Counted from the stretch's first letter, positions 1 to 5,570 are shown. The stretch is DNA of 6,821 bases from an uncultured Erysipelotrichaceae bacterium (GCA_900317015.1 ONFH01000227.1:1-6821), one strand, 5' to 3'. Translations and numbers: made by a program. The notes: generated from the letters alone by a model not told the origin.

Positions 1-7
1 AAAACTA

Positions 8-16
8 TGTTATAGT
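8..16 (+). promoter_or_regulatory. Extended -10 promoter of queT
   Basis: T8-G9-n followed by TATAGT (11-16) matches the sigma-A extended -10 pattern TGnTATAAT with one mismatch. Transcription would start near 22-24, about 20 nt before the preQ1 aptamer, which suits a riboswitch leader. The -35 region would lie outside the window, so it cannot be judged. Confidence 0.5.
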
Positions 17-41
17 ATTTGCCGTAATATCAATTTTATAG

Positions 42-104
42 ATTGCTGGTAGTAGTCACCCAGGGTAAAAAAACTAATTGAAGTGGCTACATGCCGCTTT
101 TTTT
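42..104 (+). ncRNA. preQ1-I riboswitch with transcription terminator
   Basis: This is a class I preQ1 riboswitch leader controlling queT. The P1 stem is CUGG (46-49) with CCAG (60-63), possibly extended by 42-44 with 64-66 around a bulged G45. The loop runs 50-59 and the A-rich tail ends in the family hallmark AAAAAACUAA (68-77). The H-type pseudoknot would pair UAG (53-55) with CUA (74-76). By analogy with solved aptamers, C59, the first base 3' of the loop, is the likely preQ1-pairing cytosine. The expression platform is visible: a terminator hairpin (81-104) whose 5' arm GUGGCUAC (83-90) can instead pair with GUAGUCAC (52-59), eight continuous pairs with one G-U wobble. Ligand binding would trap 53-59 in the aptamer and release the terminator, so this is a predicted OFF switch. 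Identification rests on the motif and on the queT gene downstream. Confidence 0.92.
81..104 (+). terminator. Riboswitch-controlled intrinsic terminator
   Basis: AAGUGGC (81-87) pairs with GCCGCUU (93-99) over seven pairs, including one U-G, with loop UACAU (88-92). A run of U follows, up to 104. It lies between the preQ1 aptamer and the queT ribosome binding site and is the OFF state of the switch. Confidence 0.88.
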
Positions 105-123
105 AGTTTGAGGAGGGGTATGT

Positions 124-618
124 ATGAAAAAACTTGATATTAAAACCATTGCTTTAAATGCCATTATTGCCGCTGCGTATGCAGCCTTAACATTGGTGTT
201 AACACCTATTTCTTACGGGAGTATCCAGATGCGTATTTCGGAGATCATGGTCTTCTTCGCATTCTATAACCGTAAGTATATTCCAGGATTAGTGCTTGGC
301 TGTTTCATTGCCAACTTAACTTCGCCACTAGGAGCTTGGGATATTTGCTTTGGTACCTTTGCGACATTGATCGCCGTCATCTGTATGTGGAAAGTTAAAA
401 ACAGATATTTAGGGGCCTTACTTGGTGGTCTTGTCAACGGTGTCATCGTTGGAGCAGAATTAACGATCGTCTTCAAAGAATTACCATTCTACTTAAATGC
501 ACTTTATGTTTTCATTGGTGAATTTGCAGTCTTAGTGATTGGTGCGTTTGTCTTTAGTGTGATTGAAAAGAACAGCACTGTTATGAAAGTGCTTGATGAT
601 CAGAAAGTCACTGCATAA
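124..618 (+). CDS. queT: QueT family queuosine-precursor transporter (ECF substrate-binding subunit)
   Basis: QueT proteins are small membrane S-components of energy-coupling factor transporters, thought to take up a queuosine precursor such as preQ1 with a shared ATPase/T-subunit module encoded elsewhere. The 164-residue product is the usual family length. Hydrophobic segments lie near residues 9-30, 40-62, 75-90, 95-118 and 122-146. Recognisable family stretches are QMRISE (35-40), GCFIANLTSPLGAWD (59-73) and FGTFATL (76-82), with N105 and E112 in the fourth segment. The ATG at 124 has a strong AGGAGG site (111-116) with a 7-nt spacer. An out-of-frame ATG at 120 leads to a stop after five codons. 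The preQ1 riboswitch directly upstream independently supports the substrate: when preQ1 is plentiful, transcription should stop. The gene is monocistronic and ends before a bidirectional terminator shared with the convergent aminopeptidase gene. No ATPase or T-component gene is present here. Confidence 0.95.
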   Translation: MKKLDIKTIALNAIIAAAYAALTLVLTPISYGSIQMRISEIMVFFAFYNRKYIPGLVLGCFIANLTSPLGAWDICFGTFATLIAVICMWKVKNRYLGALLGGLVNGVIVGAELTIVFKELPFYLNALYVFIGEFAVLVIGAFVFSVIEKNSTVMKVLDDQKVTA

Positions 619-639
619 AAATTGATCTATTGGGATACA

Positions 640-664
640 AAAAGATGCCTTCGCGGCATCTTTT
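640..664. terminator. Bidirectional intrinsic terminator (queT / aminopeptidase P)
   Basis: AAAAGATGCC (640-649) and GGCATCTTTT (655-664) form a perfect 10-bp stem with loop TTCGC. On the plus strand the 3' arm runs into TTTTCTTTAT. On the minus strand it runs into TTTTTGTAT. It therefore fits termination of both convergent genes. It begins 21 nt after the queT stop and ends 2 nt before the aminopeptidase stop codon. Confidence 0.9.
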
Positions 665-666
665 CT

Positions 667-2409
667 TTATCTGACAAAACCTTTTAACCAGTTTCTTTCT
701 TCTTCTGTTAAATAGGAACTGATCGTCTCATAAACTTCCTTATGATAAGCATTTAATTCTTCGACCTGTTTTGGTGATAATAACGAGAAGTCCACACCAT
801 CAAGATCGATTGGCACCATTGTTAATGGCACGAACTTTAAGAACTGACCATATTCGCTAACTTCACTCTTTACGCATAAAAGTAAGTTTTCATGACGGAT
901 ACCATGAGAGCCTTCGATGTAGACACCAGGTTCGTCTGATGTAATCATGCCTGGTTCAATACGAGCACTTTCATCATCGTAAGGACGGAATGCCTGTGGA
1001 CCTTCATGACAGCTTAAGAAATGACCAACACCATGACCAGTGCCGTGTCTAAAGTCTAAGCCATATTCCCATAACGGCGCACGCGCAACGGTATCGAGAT
1101 TGACGCCAGTCATGCCATAAGGGAAGACGATATTCATTAAGTTGAGCCAACATTTTAAGACGATCGTAAAGTCACGTTTTTCTTCATCGGTAATTGGTCC
1201 TAAGACAAAGGTACGGGTAATGTCCGTTGTCCCTTCTAGATACTGACCACCAGAGTCGATCATCAATAAGCCTTCCGGCTTGACTTCCGCATTATGATCA
1301 GCATCTGGTTTATAGTGAATGATGGCTCCGTTTTCCTTATAGGCACAGATCGTTTCAAACGATGGTTCAATATAATGTTCCTGTGCTTTACGGAACTCTT
1401 CCAATTTGTTGGAAATGCTGATCTCTGTATGATGACCAGTCTGAATGTTATGTTTTAACCAGTACATAAACTTCGTGACGGCGACACCATCTTTAATATG
1501 GGCATACGTGGCATTCTTGATCTCGGTTTCATTCTTGATCGCCTTGAAATACTGTGATGGATTTGTCTCATCATAGAATTCACAATGAATATTAGAGAAG
1601 AGCTTATAGTTGATAGCGCCTAAGTCCACTAATAAGGTGCCATCTAAAGCGGCCACATCATCATAGATGTCTTCATAGTCTTTAATAAAGACGTTCTTTT
1701 CCTTATAATGATCAATGATCGTTTGATCATAAGTTTCTTTTTGTAAATAGAGATAAGCCTTGTCTAAGTCAATGATCGCAAAGGCTAATGCCACTGGTGT
1801 GCAGGCAATATCATTGCCACGGATATTAAAGATCCAGGCAATATCATCCAAAGAGGCAATCAGATGATGGGTAATGCTATTGGCATCCATATAGTCTCGG
1901 ATCCATTCCAGCTTTAAGGACGTATCTTTCCCATTGTACTTATTATCATATAAGAAGACTTTCTCATGAGAACGTTCGGGACGATCTTTCCAGATCTCTG
2001 TTAAGTCGATATCTTCAAACTTTAAGTCGAAGTCGAGATTTTCTTCGAGGTCGAGAATAAAGGACGCATTCATGACGCTGGCATCAAAGCCTAAGACATC
2101 ATTTTCTTCCATGTTCTCTACTAAGAATTCCGTTAATGTAGGGACACCTGGCATACGACTCTTCATCAAGGTCACATTCTCAGGCAGCTGTTCACTCGCC
2201 TGGATAAAATAACGGCCATCAGTCCATAGCCATGCTTCGCTCTGTGAGACAAGCAGTGTCCCCGCTGAGCCGGTAAAGTGAGAGAGGTAGGCTCTAAACT
2301 GATAGAAGTCGCCGACCATTTCACTTTGATGATCATCGTCCGTTGGGACGATGTAATAGCTTAAGTGTTTTTCCTTTAATAATTGTTGCAGTTGTTCAAT
2401 TTCATTCAT
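667..2409 (-). CDS. pepP: Xaa-Pro aminopeptidase (aminopeptidase P, M24B, long form)
   Basis: Cytosolic dinuclear metal peptidase that removes an N-terminal residue preceding proline. At 580 residues it is the long three-domain form resembling eukaryotic XPNPEP1, not the ~440-residue E. coli PepP. Two creatinase-like N-terminal domains (about 1-150 and 150-300) precede the pita-bread catalytic domain (about 310-525) and a C-terminal M24 extension. The active site looks complete: H365 in AIIHY, D385 in MIDSGG, D396 in TTDITRTF, H459 in GTGHGVG, H468 in CHEGP, E493 in SDEPGVY and E507 in IRHENL. The metal ligands are D385, D396, H459, E493 and E507, with spacings that match my recollection of the human enzyme. 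I chose the ATG at 2409, preceded by GGTGAT (2419-2414). An in-frame GTG at 2418 would add three residues but lies only about 3 nt after the predicted transcription start. It is transcribed alone, divergently from the PTS IIB-like gene. No signal peptide is seen. Confidence 0.96.
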   Translation of the reverse strand: MNEIEQLQQLLKEKHLSYYIVPTDDDHQSEMVGDFYQFRAYLSHFTGSAGTLLVSQSEAWLWTDGRYFIQASEQLPENVTLMKSRMPGVPTLTEFLVENMEENDVLGFDASVMNASFILDLEENLDFDLKFEDIDLTEIWKDRPERSHEKVFLYDNKYNGKDTSLKLEWIRDYMDANSITHHLIASLDDIAWIFNIRGNDIACTPVALAFAIIDLDKAYLYLQKETYDQTIIDHYKEKNVFIKDYEDIYDDVAALDGTLLVDLGAINYKLFSNIHCEFYDETNPSQYFKAIKNETEIKNATYAHIKDGVAVTKFMYWLKHNIQTGHHTEISISNKLEEFRKAQEHYIEPSFETICAYKENGAIIHYKPDADHNAEVKPEGLLMIDSGGQYLEGTTDITRTFVLGPITDEEKRDFTIVLKCWLNLMNIVFPYGMTGVNLDTVARAPLWEYGLDFRHGTGHGVGHFLSCHEGPQAFRPYDDESARIEPGMITSDEPGVYIEGSHGIRHENLLLCVKSEVSEYGQFLKFVPLTMVPIDLDGVDFSLLSPKQVEELNAYHKEVYETISSYLTEEERNWLKGFVR

Positions 2410-2413
2410 TTCT

Positions 2414-2419
2414 ATCACC
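2414..2419 (-). promoter_or_regulatory. GGTGAT ribosome binding site of aminopeptidase P
   Basis: On the minus strand GGTGAT (2419 to 2414) complements AUCACC near the 16S rRNA 3' end and sits 4 nt before the ATG at 2409. It overlaps the alternative GTG start at 2418, so it decides in favour of the ATG. Confidence 0.6.
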
Positions 2420-2427
2420 CACTCATT

Positions 2428-2436
2428 ATTATAACA
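2428..2436 (-). promoter_or_regulatory. Extended -10 promoter of aminopeptidase P
   Basis: On the minus strand the sequence is TGT followed by a perfect TATAAT (2433-2428), an extended -10 element. No good -35 hexamer is present at 17 nt (AAGCAT). The predicted start near 2421 leaves a leader of about 12 nt. Confidence 0.65.
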
Positions 2437-2474
2437 CTATTGTGATATCGATGCTTTTAGAAAACGTTTACATT

Positions 2475-2483
2475 TGGTATAAT
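2475..2483 (+). promoter_or_regulatory. Extended -10 promoter of the IIB-PAP2 unit
   Basis: TGG (2475-2477) plus a perfect TATAAT (2478-2483) forms an extended -10 element. The -35 region (TTTTAG around 2455-2460) is weak and falls in the same place as that of the divergent aminopeptidase promoter, so the two probably compete. The predicted start is near 2490. Confidence 0.65.
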
Positions 2484-2492
2484 GGACCATAT

Positions 2493-2498
2493 GGTGAT
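2493..2498 (+). promoter_or_regulatory. GGTGAT ribosome binding site of the IIB-like gene
   Basis: GGTGAT lies 3 nt before the ATG at 2502 and just downstream of the predicted transcription start. It is the same hexamer and nearly the same spacing as at the aminopeptidase gene, and it fixes the start among several in-frame ATGs. Confidence 0.55.
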
Positions 2499-2501
2499 AA
2501 T

Positions 2502-3083
2502 ATGAAGAACAATAGAGAGATCATGAAGCGTTACATGTACTATAACCTCAAAGATCGTGAAAACTTTAAATATGAAGAGGATCAGATGGCCTTTACCCAA
2601 GGGGCTTATCATGCCGCCATCTTTTTTTATAAGAATGACCTCATTGAAGAGGTCATTACCAAAGGTGATGTGACGGTCTTTTATTTATACTATCAGTTCA
2701 CGACTTATGCCCATGGCAAGATGATGTTTGAAGCGATGTTAACGTGCTTAGAAGAGTTTAAAAAACAAAAAGAAAAACGGGTGCTGTTATGTTGCTCTGG
2801 TGGTTTGACATCAGCCTTCTTTAAGGCACAGATGGATGATTTCCTGAAACTCAATCACAAACATTGTCATATTGAGGCGAGTGCTGCCGAAGATGTTCCC
2901 ATGTTAAAGGAACACTACGACTTGATCTTAGTGGCACCGCAGATGCGCTATCTCGTCAAGCATTTACAAAAAGAATTACCAGAAAGTACAGTGGAAGCCA
3001 TTGATCCGCAGGTCTTTGCGACTTATGATTGTGCGAGGCTCTATGAACGGATCCAAGCTTTTTATCGAGGAAAAAATTCATGA
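2502..3083 (+). CDS. Orphan protein with C-terminal lactose/cellobiose-type PTS IIB domain
   Basis: The product has 193 residues. Residues 93-186 resemble EIIB of the lactose/chitobiose PTS family: a strand and P-loop RVLLCCSGGLTS with candidate phosphocysteine C98 and G101, the stretch IEAS (124-127), then DLILVAPQMRYLV (140-152) and VEAIDPQVFATYD (164-176). All occur in the order seen in ChbB. In this family the Cys is phosphorylated by EIIA and passes phosphate to sugar. Residues 1-92 are a helical-looking, Tyr/Phe-rich region that I do not recognise. ChbB-type proteins are normally only ~105 residues and sit beside IIA and IIC genes, which are absent here. A regulatory or moonlighting role is possible but unproven. 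The reading frame is open upstream to 2343, but the promoter (2475-2483) and GGTGAT site select 2502. The stop overlaps the PAP2 start as ATGA, implying translational coupling. Confidence 0.8.
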   Translation: MKNNREIMKRYMYYNLKDRENFKYEEDQMAFTQGAYHAAIFFYKNDLIEEVITKGDVTVFYLYYQFTTYAHGKMMFEAMLTCLEEFKKQKEKRVLLCCSGGLTSAFFKAQMDDFLKLNHKHCHIEASAAEDVPMLKEHYDLILVAPQMRYLVKHLQKELPESTVEAIDPQVFATYDCARLYERIQAFYRGKNS

Positions 3084-3640
3084 TTTCAATAGATTATGCA
3101 ATCTTACATTTTTATCACAATCTAGCCGTAGCCACACATGGCTTCTTAACGCCATTCATGAATTTCGTCAGTGCTTCATGTAACTTAAGAAGTGGCTATC
3201 CGATCGTCATCTTTGCGATCATTCTCTTATGTTTCAAGAAGACAAGAAAGATGGGCATTGGCGTACTGGTCGCCATTCTTCTTTGCCAGATCTTCCAGGA
3301 ACAGTTATTAAAACGCTTGATTGCCAGAGCACGTCCTTATAATTCCGGCAATGCCACACTCGTGTCCTGGTGGAAATATGTCGGGTCCGTCTCAGAAGGA
3401 AAAACATATTCCTGTCCATCTGGTCATGCCACGACCATGATGGCGACGATGATGGTGATGTTCTTAATGACACGAAAGAAGTATTCCTGGCTCTTTATTT
3501 TAACGGCCATCATTATTGGTATAAGCCGTAATTATCTGATGGTCCATTATCCTAGCGATGTTCTACTTGGTTGGATCGTTGGCGGTTTGATCGGTTACTT
3601 GACGTATCGTTTGATGACTTACAAAAAGATACAAGAATAG
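3080..3640 (+). CDS. PAP2 superfamily membrane phosphatase
   Basis: The 186-residue integral membrane protein belongs to the type 2 phosphatidic acid phosphatase family, which dephosphorylates lipid phosphates or diphosphates such as undecaprenyl-PP, phosphatidic acid or phosphatidylglycerophosphate. All three family motifs are intact: K78-x6-R85-P86, P113-S-G-H116, and S149-R150-x5-H156-x3-D160. H116 would be the proton donor, and H156 with D160 the nucleophile pair. Hydrophobic segments lie near 5-30, 41-53, 58-75, 117-131, 135-149 and 161-178. The motifs lie on one face, expected to be extracytoplasmic. The substrate cannot be read from the sequence; a BcrC-like undecaprenyl pyrophosphatase is one possibility. 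The ATG overlaps the preceding stop (ATGA), with GAGG (3067-3070) 9 nt upstream. The gene ends at a terminator shared with the convergent deacetylase. Confidence 0.94.
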   Translation: MISIDYAILHFYHNLAVATHGFLTPFMNFVSASCNLRSGYPIVIFAIILLCFKKTRKMGIGVLVAILLCQIFQEQLLKRLIARARPYNSGNATLVSWWKYVGSVSEGKTYSCPSGHATTMMATMMVMFLMTRKKYSWLFILTAIIIGISRNYLMVHYPSDVLLGWIVGGLIGYLTYRLMTYKKIQE

Positions 3641-3641
3641 A

Positions 3642-3669
3642 AAAAGAGTATGCATGCACATACTCTTTT
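3642..3669. terminator. Bidirectional intrinsic terminator (PAP2 / ChbG-like)
   Basis: AAAAGAGTATG (3642-3652) and CATACTCTTTT (3659-3669) form a perfect 11-bp stem with loop CATGCA. The minus-strand product ends in five U, and the plus-strand product in four U followed by AGTT. The hairpin starts 2 nt after the PAP2 stop and overlaps the stop codon of the convergent gene (3668-3670). Confidence 0.85.
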
Positions 3670-4360
3670 AGTTAAGATCACCAAAGTTTCCTAAGCGAAC
3701 ATTTTGCAAAATATCTTTTGTTTTTTGATCACACCAGAAACGCAGTTCTCGTTCACGCCCGCAGGCATAGGAAGACAGCTTAGAAAGTGTGATGGAATGA
3801 TAACCAGGATGGGTCATCATTTCTAAAACACCGGTGTTCTTATGGATGACTTCCTGTAAAAGTGCTTGATCACAAAGCTTGTCTTTCATATGGAACAAGT
3901 GGATCTTACGTACCTGATCATTGCGGGTCGGCAGATCATATTCCTTTGCAATCGTCTTATAGACTTCGGAATATAATAAATGAATGTTATGGTGGCTATC
4001 GATGTGATCGGGCTTATGGCCGGTGAGGGCGATAAAGCGTTCGATCTGTGCTTTCCATTCCTCGTAGAGCTCTTCTTCATTGATCATGATCCGATCAAGG
4101 TATTCATTACGTTTACGAAAACGCCCATCTTTTAAAAAGCTCTTACCACTTGTGAGTGGTGTACCAAAGGTGACGTTCAAATGGACACCAACGCCTAAGG
4201 AAGTGTCCTTGAGACGTTCTAGTTCTTTTGCAATATGGGGCTGGTTCATGAAAACGGTGGTGGAAGTGATCAGACCTTCTTTTGATCCATGAATGATCCC
4301 GTCATCGACGGATTCGCACATGCCATAATCATCGGCATTGATAATCAATAAATCAATCAT
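3668..4360 (-). CDS. chbG: ChbG/YdjC family carbohydrate deacetylase
   Basis: YdjC-fold metal-dependent deacetylase. Characterised ChbG removes an acetyl group from chitobiose-type N-acetylglucosamine oligosaccharides. The 230-residue product is slightly shorter than the usual ~250. Family landmarks are INADDYG with D10 and D11, GVHLNVTFGTPL with H60, HIDSHHNIH (119-127) with D121, H123, H124 and H127, and MTHPGY with H184. An Asp and two His from these sites bind the divalent metal in the family. No signal peptide is seen, so a cytosolic substrate is expected. I chose the ATG at 4360, 10 nt after AAAGGG (4376-4371). An in-frame GTG at 4369 is only 1 nt from that site. The gene stands alone on the minus strand. 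A PTS IIB domain of the chitobiose type is encoded nearby but on the other strand and in another unit. The exact sugar is unknown. Confidence 0.9.
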   Translation of the reverse strand: MIDLLIINADDYGMCESVDDGIIHGSKEGLITSTTVFMNQPHIAKELERLKDTSLGVGVHLNVTFGTPLTSGKSFLKDGRFRKRNEYLDRIMINEEELYEEWKAQIERFIALTGHKPDHIDSHHNIHLLYSEVYKTIAKEYDLPTRNDQVRKIHLFHMKDKLCDQALLQEVIHKNTGVLEMMTHPGYHSITLSKLSSYACGRERELRFWCDQKTKDILQNVRLGNFGDLN

Positions 4361-4370
4361 ATATTTCACA

Positions 4371-4376
4371 CCCTTT
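4371..4376 (-). promoter_or_regulatory. AAAGGG ribosome binding site of the ChbG-like gene
   Basis: AAAGGG on the minus strand (4376 to 4371) lies 10 nt upstream of the ATG at 4360 and only 1 nt upstream of an in-frame GTG at 4369. It favours the ATG. Confidence 0.5.
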
Positions 4377-4383
4377 CATTCGT

Positions 4384-4392
4384 ATTATTGCA
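4384..4392 (-). promoter_or_regulatory. Candidate extended -10 promoter of the ChbG-like gene
   Basis: On the minus strand TGC (4392-4390) precedes AATAAT (4389-4384), a TGn extended -10 with one mismatch. The predicted start near 4377 gives a leader of about 17 nt. No convincing -35 is present. It physically overlaps the -35 box of the divergent rdgB promoter. Confidence 0.4.
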
Positions 4393-4416
4393 AAAAAATA
4401 ATCATAAGTGTAGAAT
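4388..4416 (+). promoter_or_regulatory. Sigma-A promoter of the rdgB-trmL-lit operon
   Basis: TTGCAA (4388-4393) and TAGAAT (4411-4416) are separated by exactly 17 nt, with four and five matches to the -35 and -10 consensus. Transcription would start near 4423, about 28 nt before rdgB. Confidence 0.6.
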
Positions 4417-4450
4417 TAGTGCAAAATGGTGCAAAAAAGGAGGCCAATTC

Positions 4451-5044
4451 ATGAAAGAAATTATTGTCGCATCGACGAATTCGGGAAAGATCCGTGAGAT
4501 CAAAGCGATGCTTGATCAAATTGGAATCGAAGTTAAGTCCGTCAAGGATGTCCTTGGTTATAATCCAGACATCGAAGAGACCGGAACGACGTTTGTAGAA
4601 AATGCGCTGATCAAAGCTGAAACAGTGATGAAATTAGTGAATCGTCCCGTTTTAGCAGATGATTCAGGACTAGAAGTCGATGCTTTAGACCGTAAACCAG
4701 GCATCTATTCATCACGCTGGATGGGTGAAGATACATCTTATGATATCAAGAATCAGAAGATCATTGATTTAGTCAATGCGTCAGGTAAACCACGTACCGC
4801 TCGCTTTATTTGTGCGATGGCCTTATGTGAACCAGGACAAAAGCCGATTACGATCGAAGAAAGCTTTGAAGGTGAGATCTATGATCATATTGCTGGTGAG
4901 AACGGTTTTGGTTATGATCCAATCTTCTATTTCCCACCATTACATAAGACAAGTGCCGAAATGAGCATGGAAGAAAAGAATGAACATTCTCATCGTGCCA
5001 AAGCTTTAAAGAAGTTATATAAGATTTTAAAGGAGAAAGATTAA
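4451..5044 (+). CDS. rdgB: XTP/dITP pyrophosphatase (RdgB/HAM1 family)
   Basis: House-cleaning nucleotidase that hydrolyses dITP, XTP and related deaminated purine nucleoside triphosphates to the monophosphate and pyrophosphate, keeping them out of nucleic acids. The 197-residue product is the normal length and contains every family signature: the nucleotide-binding N-terminus ASTNSGK (7-13), FVENALIKA (48-56), ADDSGLEVDAL (69-79) with acidic D70/D71, GIYSSRW (84-90), NGFGYDPIF (151-159) and SHRAKAL (180-186). I chose the ATG at 4451 because AAGGAGG (4437-4443) lies 7 nt upstream. The frame stays open to 4388, but that extension would contain the binding site itself and is not family sequence. 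It is the first gene of an operon: trmL follows after a single base. No key residue is missing. Confidence 0.97.
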   Translation: MKEIIVASTNSGKIREIKAMLDQIGIEVKSVKDVLGYNPDIEETGTTFVENALIKAETVMKLVNRPVLADDSGLEVDALDRKPGIYSSRWMGEDTSYDIKNQKIIDLVNASGKPRTARFICAMALCEPGQKPITIEESFEGEIYDHIAGENGFGYDPIFYFPPLHKTSAEMSMEEKNEHSHRAKALKKLYKILKEKD

Positions 5045-5045
5045 T

Positions 5046-5570
5046 ATGAATCATATTGTCTTAGTACATCCAGCTATTCCTCAGAATACTGGAAATATTA
5101 TGAGAACATGTGTGGCGACACATTCGAAATTACATTTAATTAAGCCTTTAGGCTTCTCATTAGATGATAAGCACATGAAGAGAGCCGGCTTAGATTATAT
5201 TAAAGATCTTGATTTGACAGTTTATGACTCATGGGAAGAATTCGAAGCCAAGAACCCTGGTCATTATCATTTCTATACCCGTTATTCTAATCGTACATAT
5301 ACTGAAGAAGATTACACTGAAGAAGGGGATCATTACTTATTATTTGGTCATGAACATGATGGGATCCCTCATGATATCTTACGTGCCCATCTTGATGAAT
5401 GTGTGCGTATTCCGATGTATGCGGATTCTCGTTCTTTGAATTTATCCAATACCGTTGCGATTGGAATTTATGAATGTTTACGTCAGCAGGATTTCCCAGA
5501 TCTTGTCCGTCATGAAGTCCAGAAGGGTGAAAACTTCCTTGTCGAGGAATCAGATACTGTAAGACCTTAA
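5046..5570 (+). CDS. trmL: tRNA (cytidine/uridine-34 2'-O)-methyltransferase TrmL
   Basis: SPOUT-class enzyme that uses S-adenosylmethionine to 2'-O-methylate the wobble nucleotide of tRNA-Leu isoacceptors. The 174-residue product aligns in order with E. coli TrmL (YibK): HPAIPQNTGNIMR (8-20), the stretch RAGLDY (46-51), the knot motif FGHEHDGIP (100-108) with conserved E103, and IPMYADSRSLNLSN (122-135) leading into a Tyr-Glu pair (142-143). The knot motif is usually FGxET(R/K)GLP, so H102, H104 and D105 are unusual here. About 20 residues extend past the trefoil knot core. The ATG at 5046 starts one base after the rdgB stop, with AAAGGAG (5029-5035) 10 nt upstream inside the rdgB coding end. 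The stop codon shares a base with the start of the next gene. Confidence 0.95.
   Translation: MNHIVLVHPAIPQNTGNIMRTCVATHSKLHLIKPLGFSLDDKHMKRAGLDYIKDLDLTVYDSWEEFEAKNPGHYHFYTRYSNRTYTEEDYTEEGDHYLLFGHEHDGIPHDILRAHLDECVRIPMYADSRSLNLSNTVAIGIYECLRQQDFPDLVRHEVQKGENFLVEESDTVRP

Noticed and set aside
264..476. Antisense reading frame (70 codons, minus strand) inside queT
   Set aside because: It lies wholly within a convincing gene, the product has no family resemblance, and queT explains the sequence.
2410..2418. GTG start at 2418 for aminopeptidase P
   Set aside because: It would leave almost no leader after the predicted transcript start and it overlaps the GGTGAT site serving the ATG at 2409.
2343..2501. 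N-terminal extension of the IIB-like protein to an upstream ATG
   Set aside because: It would run antisense through the aminopeptidase start and upstream of the TGGTATAAT promoter (2475-2483). GGTGAT at 2493-2498 selects ATG 2502.
3234..3473. Antisense reading frame (79 codons, minus strand) inside the PAP2 gene
   Set aside because: It is a low-complexity, Arg/Ser-rich product opposite the conserved PAP2 motifs, with no independent promoter or ribosome binding site.
4388..4450. Upstream ATG at 4388 for rdgB
   Set aside because: The extension overlaps the promoter, contains the AAGGAGG site, and adds residues absent from the RdgB family.
4776..4964. Overlapping plus-strand frame (62 codons) inside rdgB
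   Set aside because: It is a frame-shifted shadow of the conserved RdgB coding sequence with no start signals of its own.
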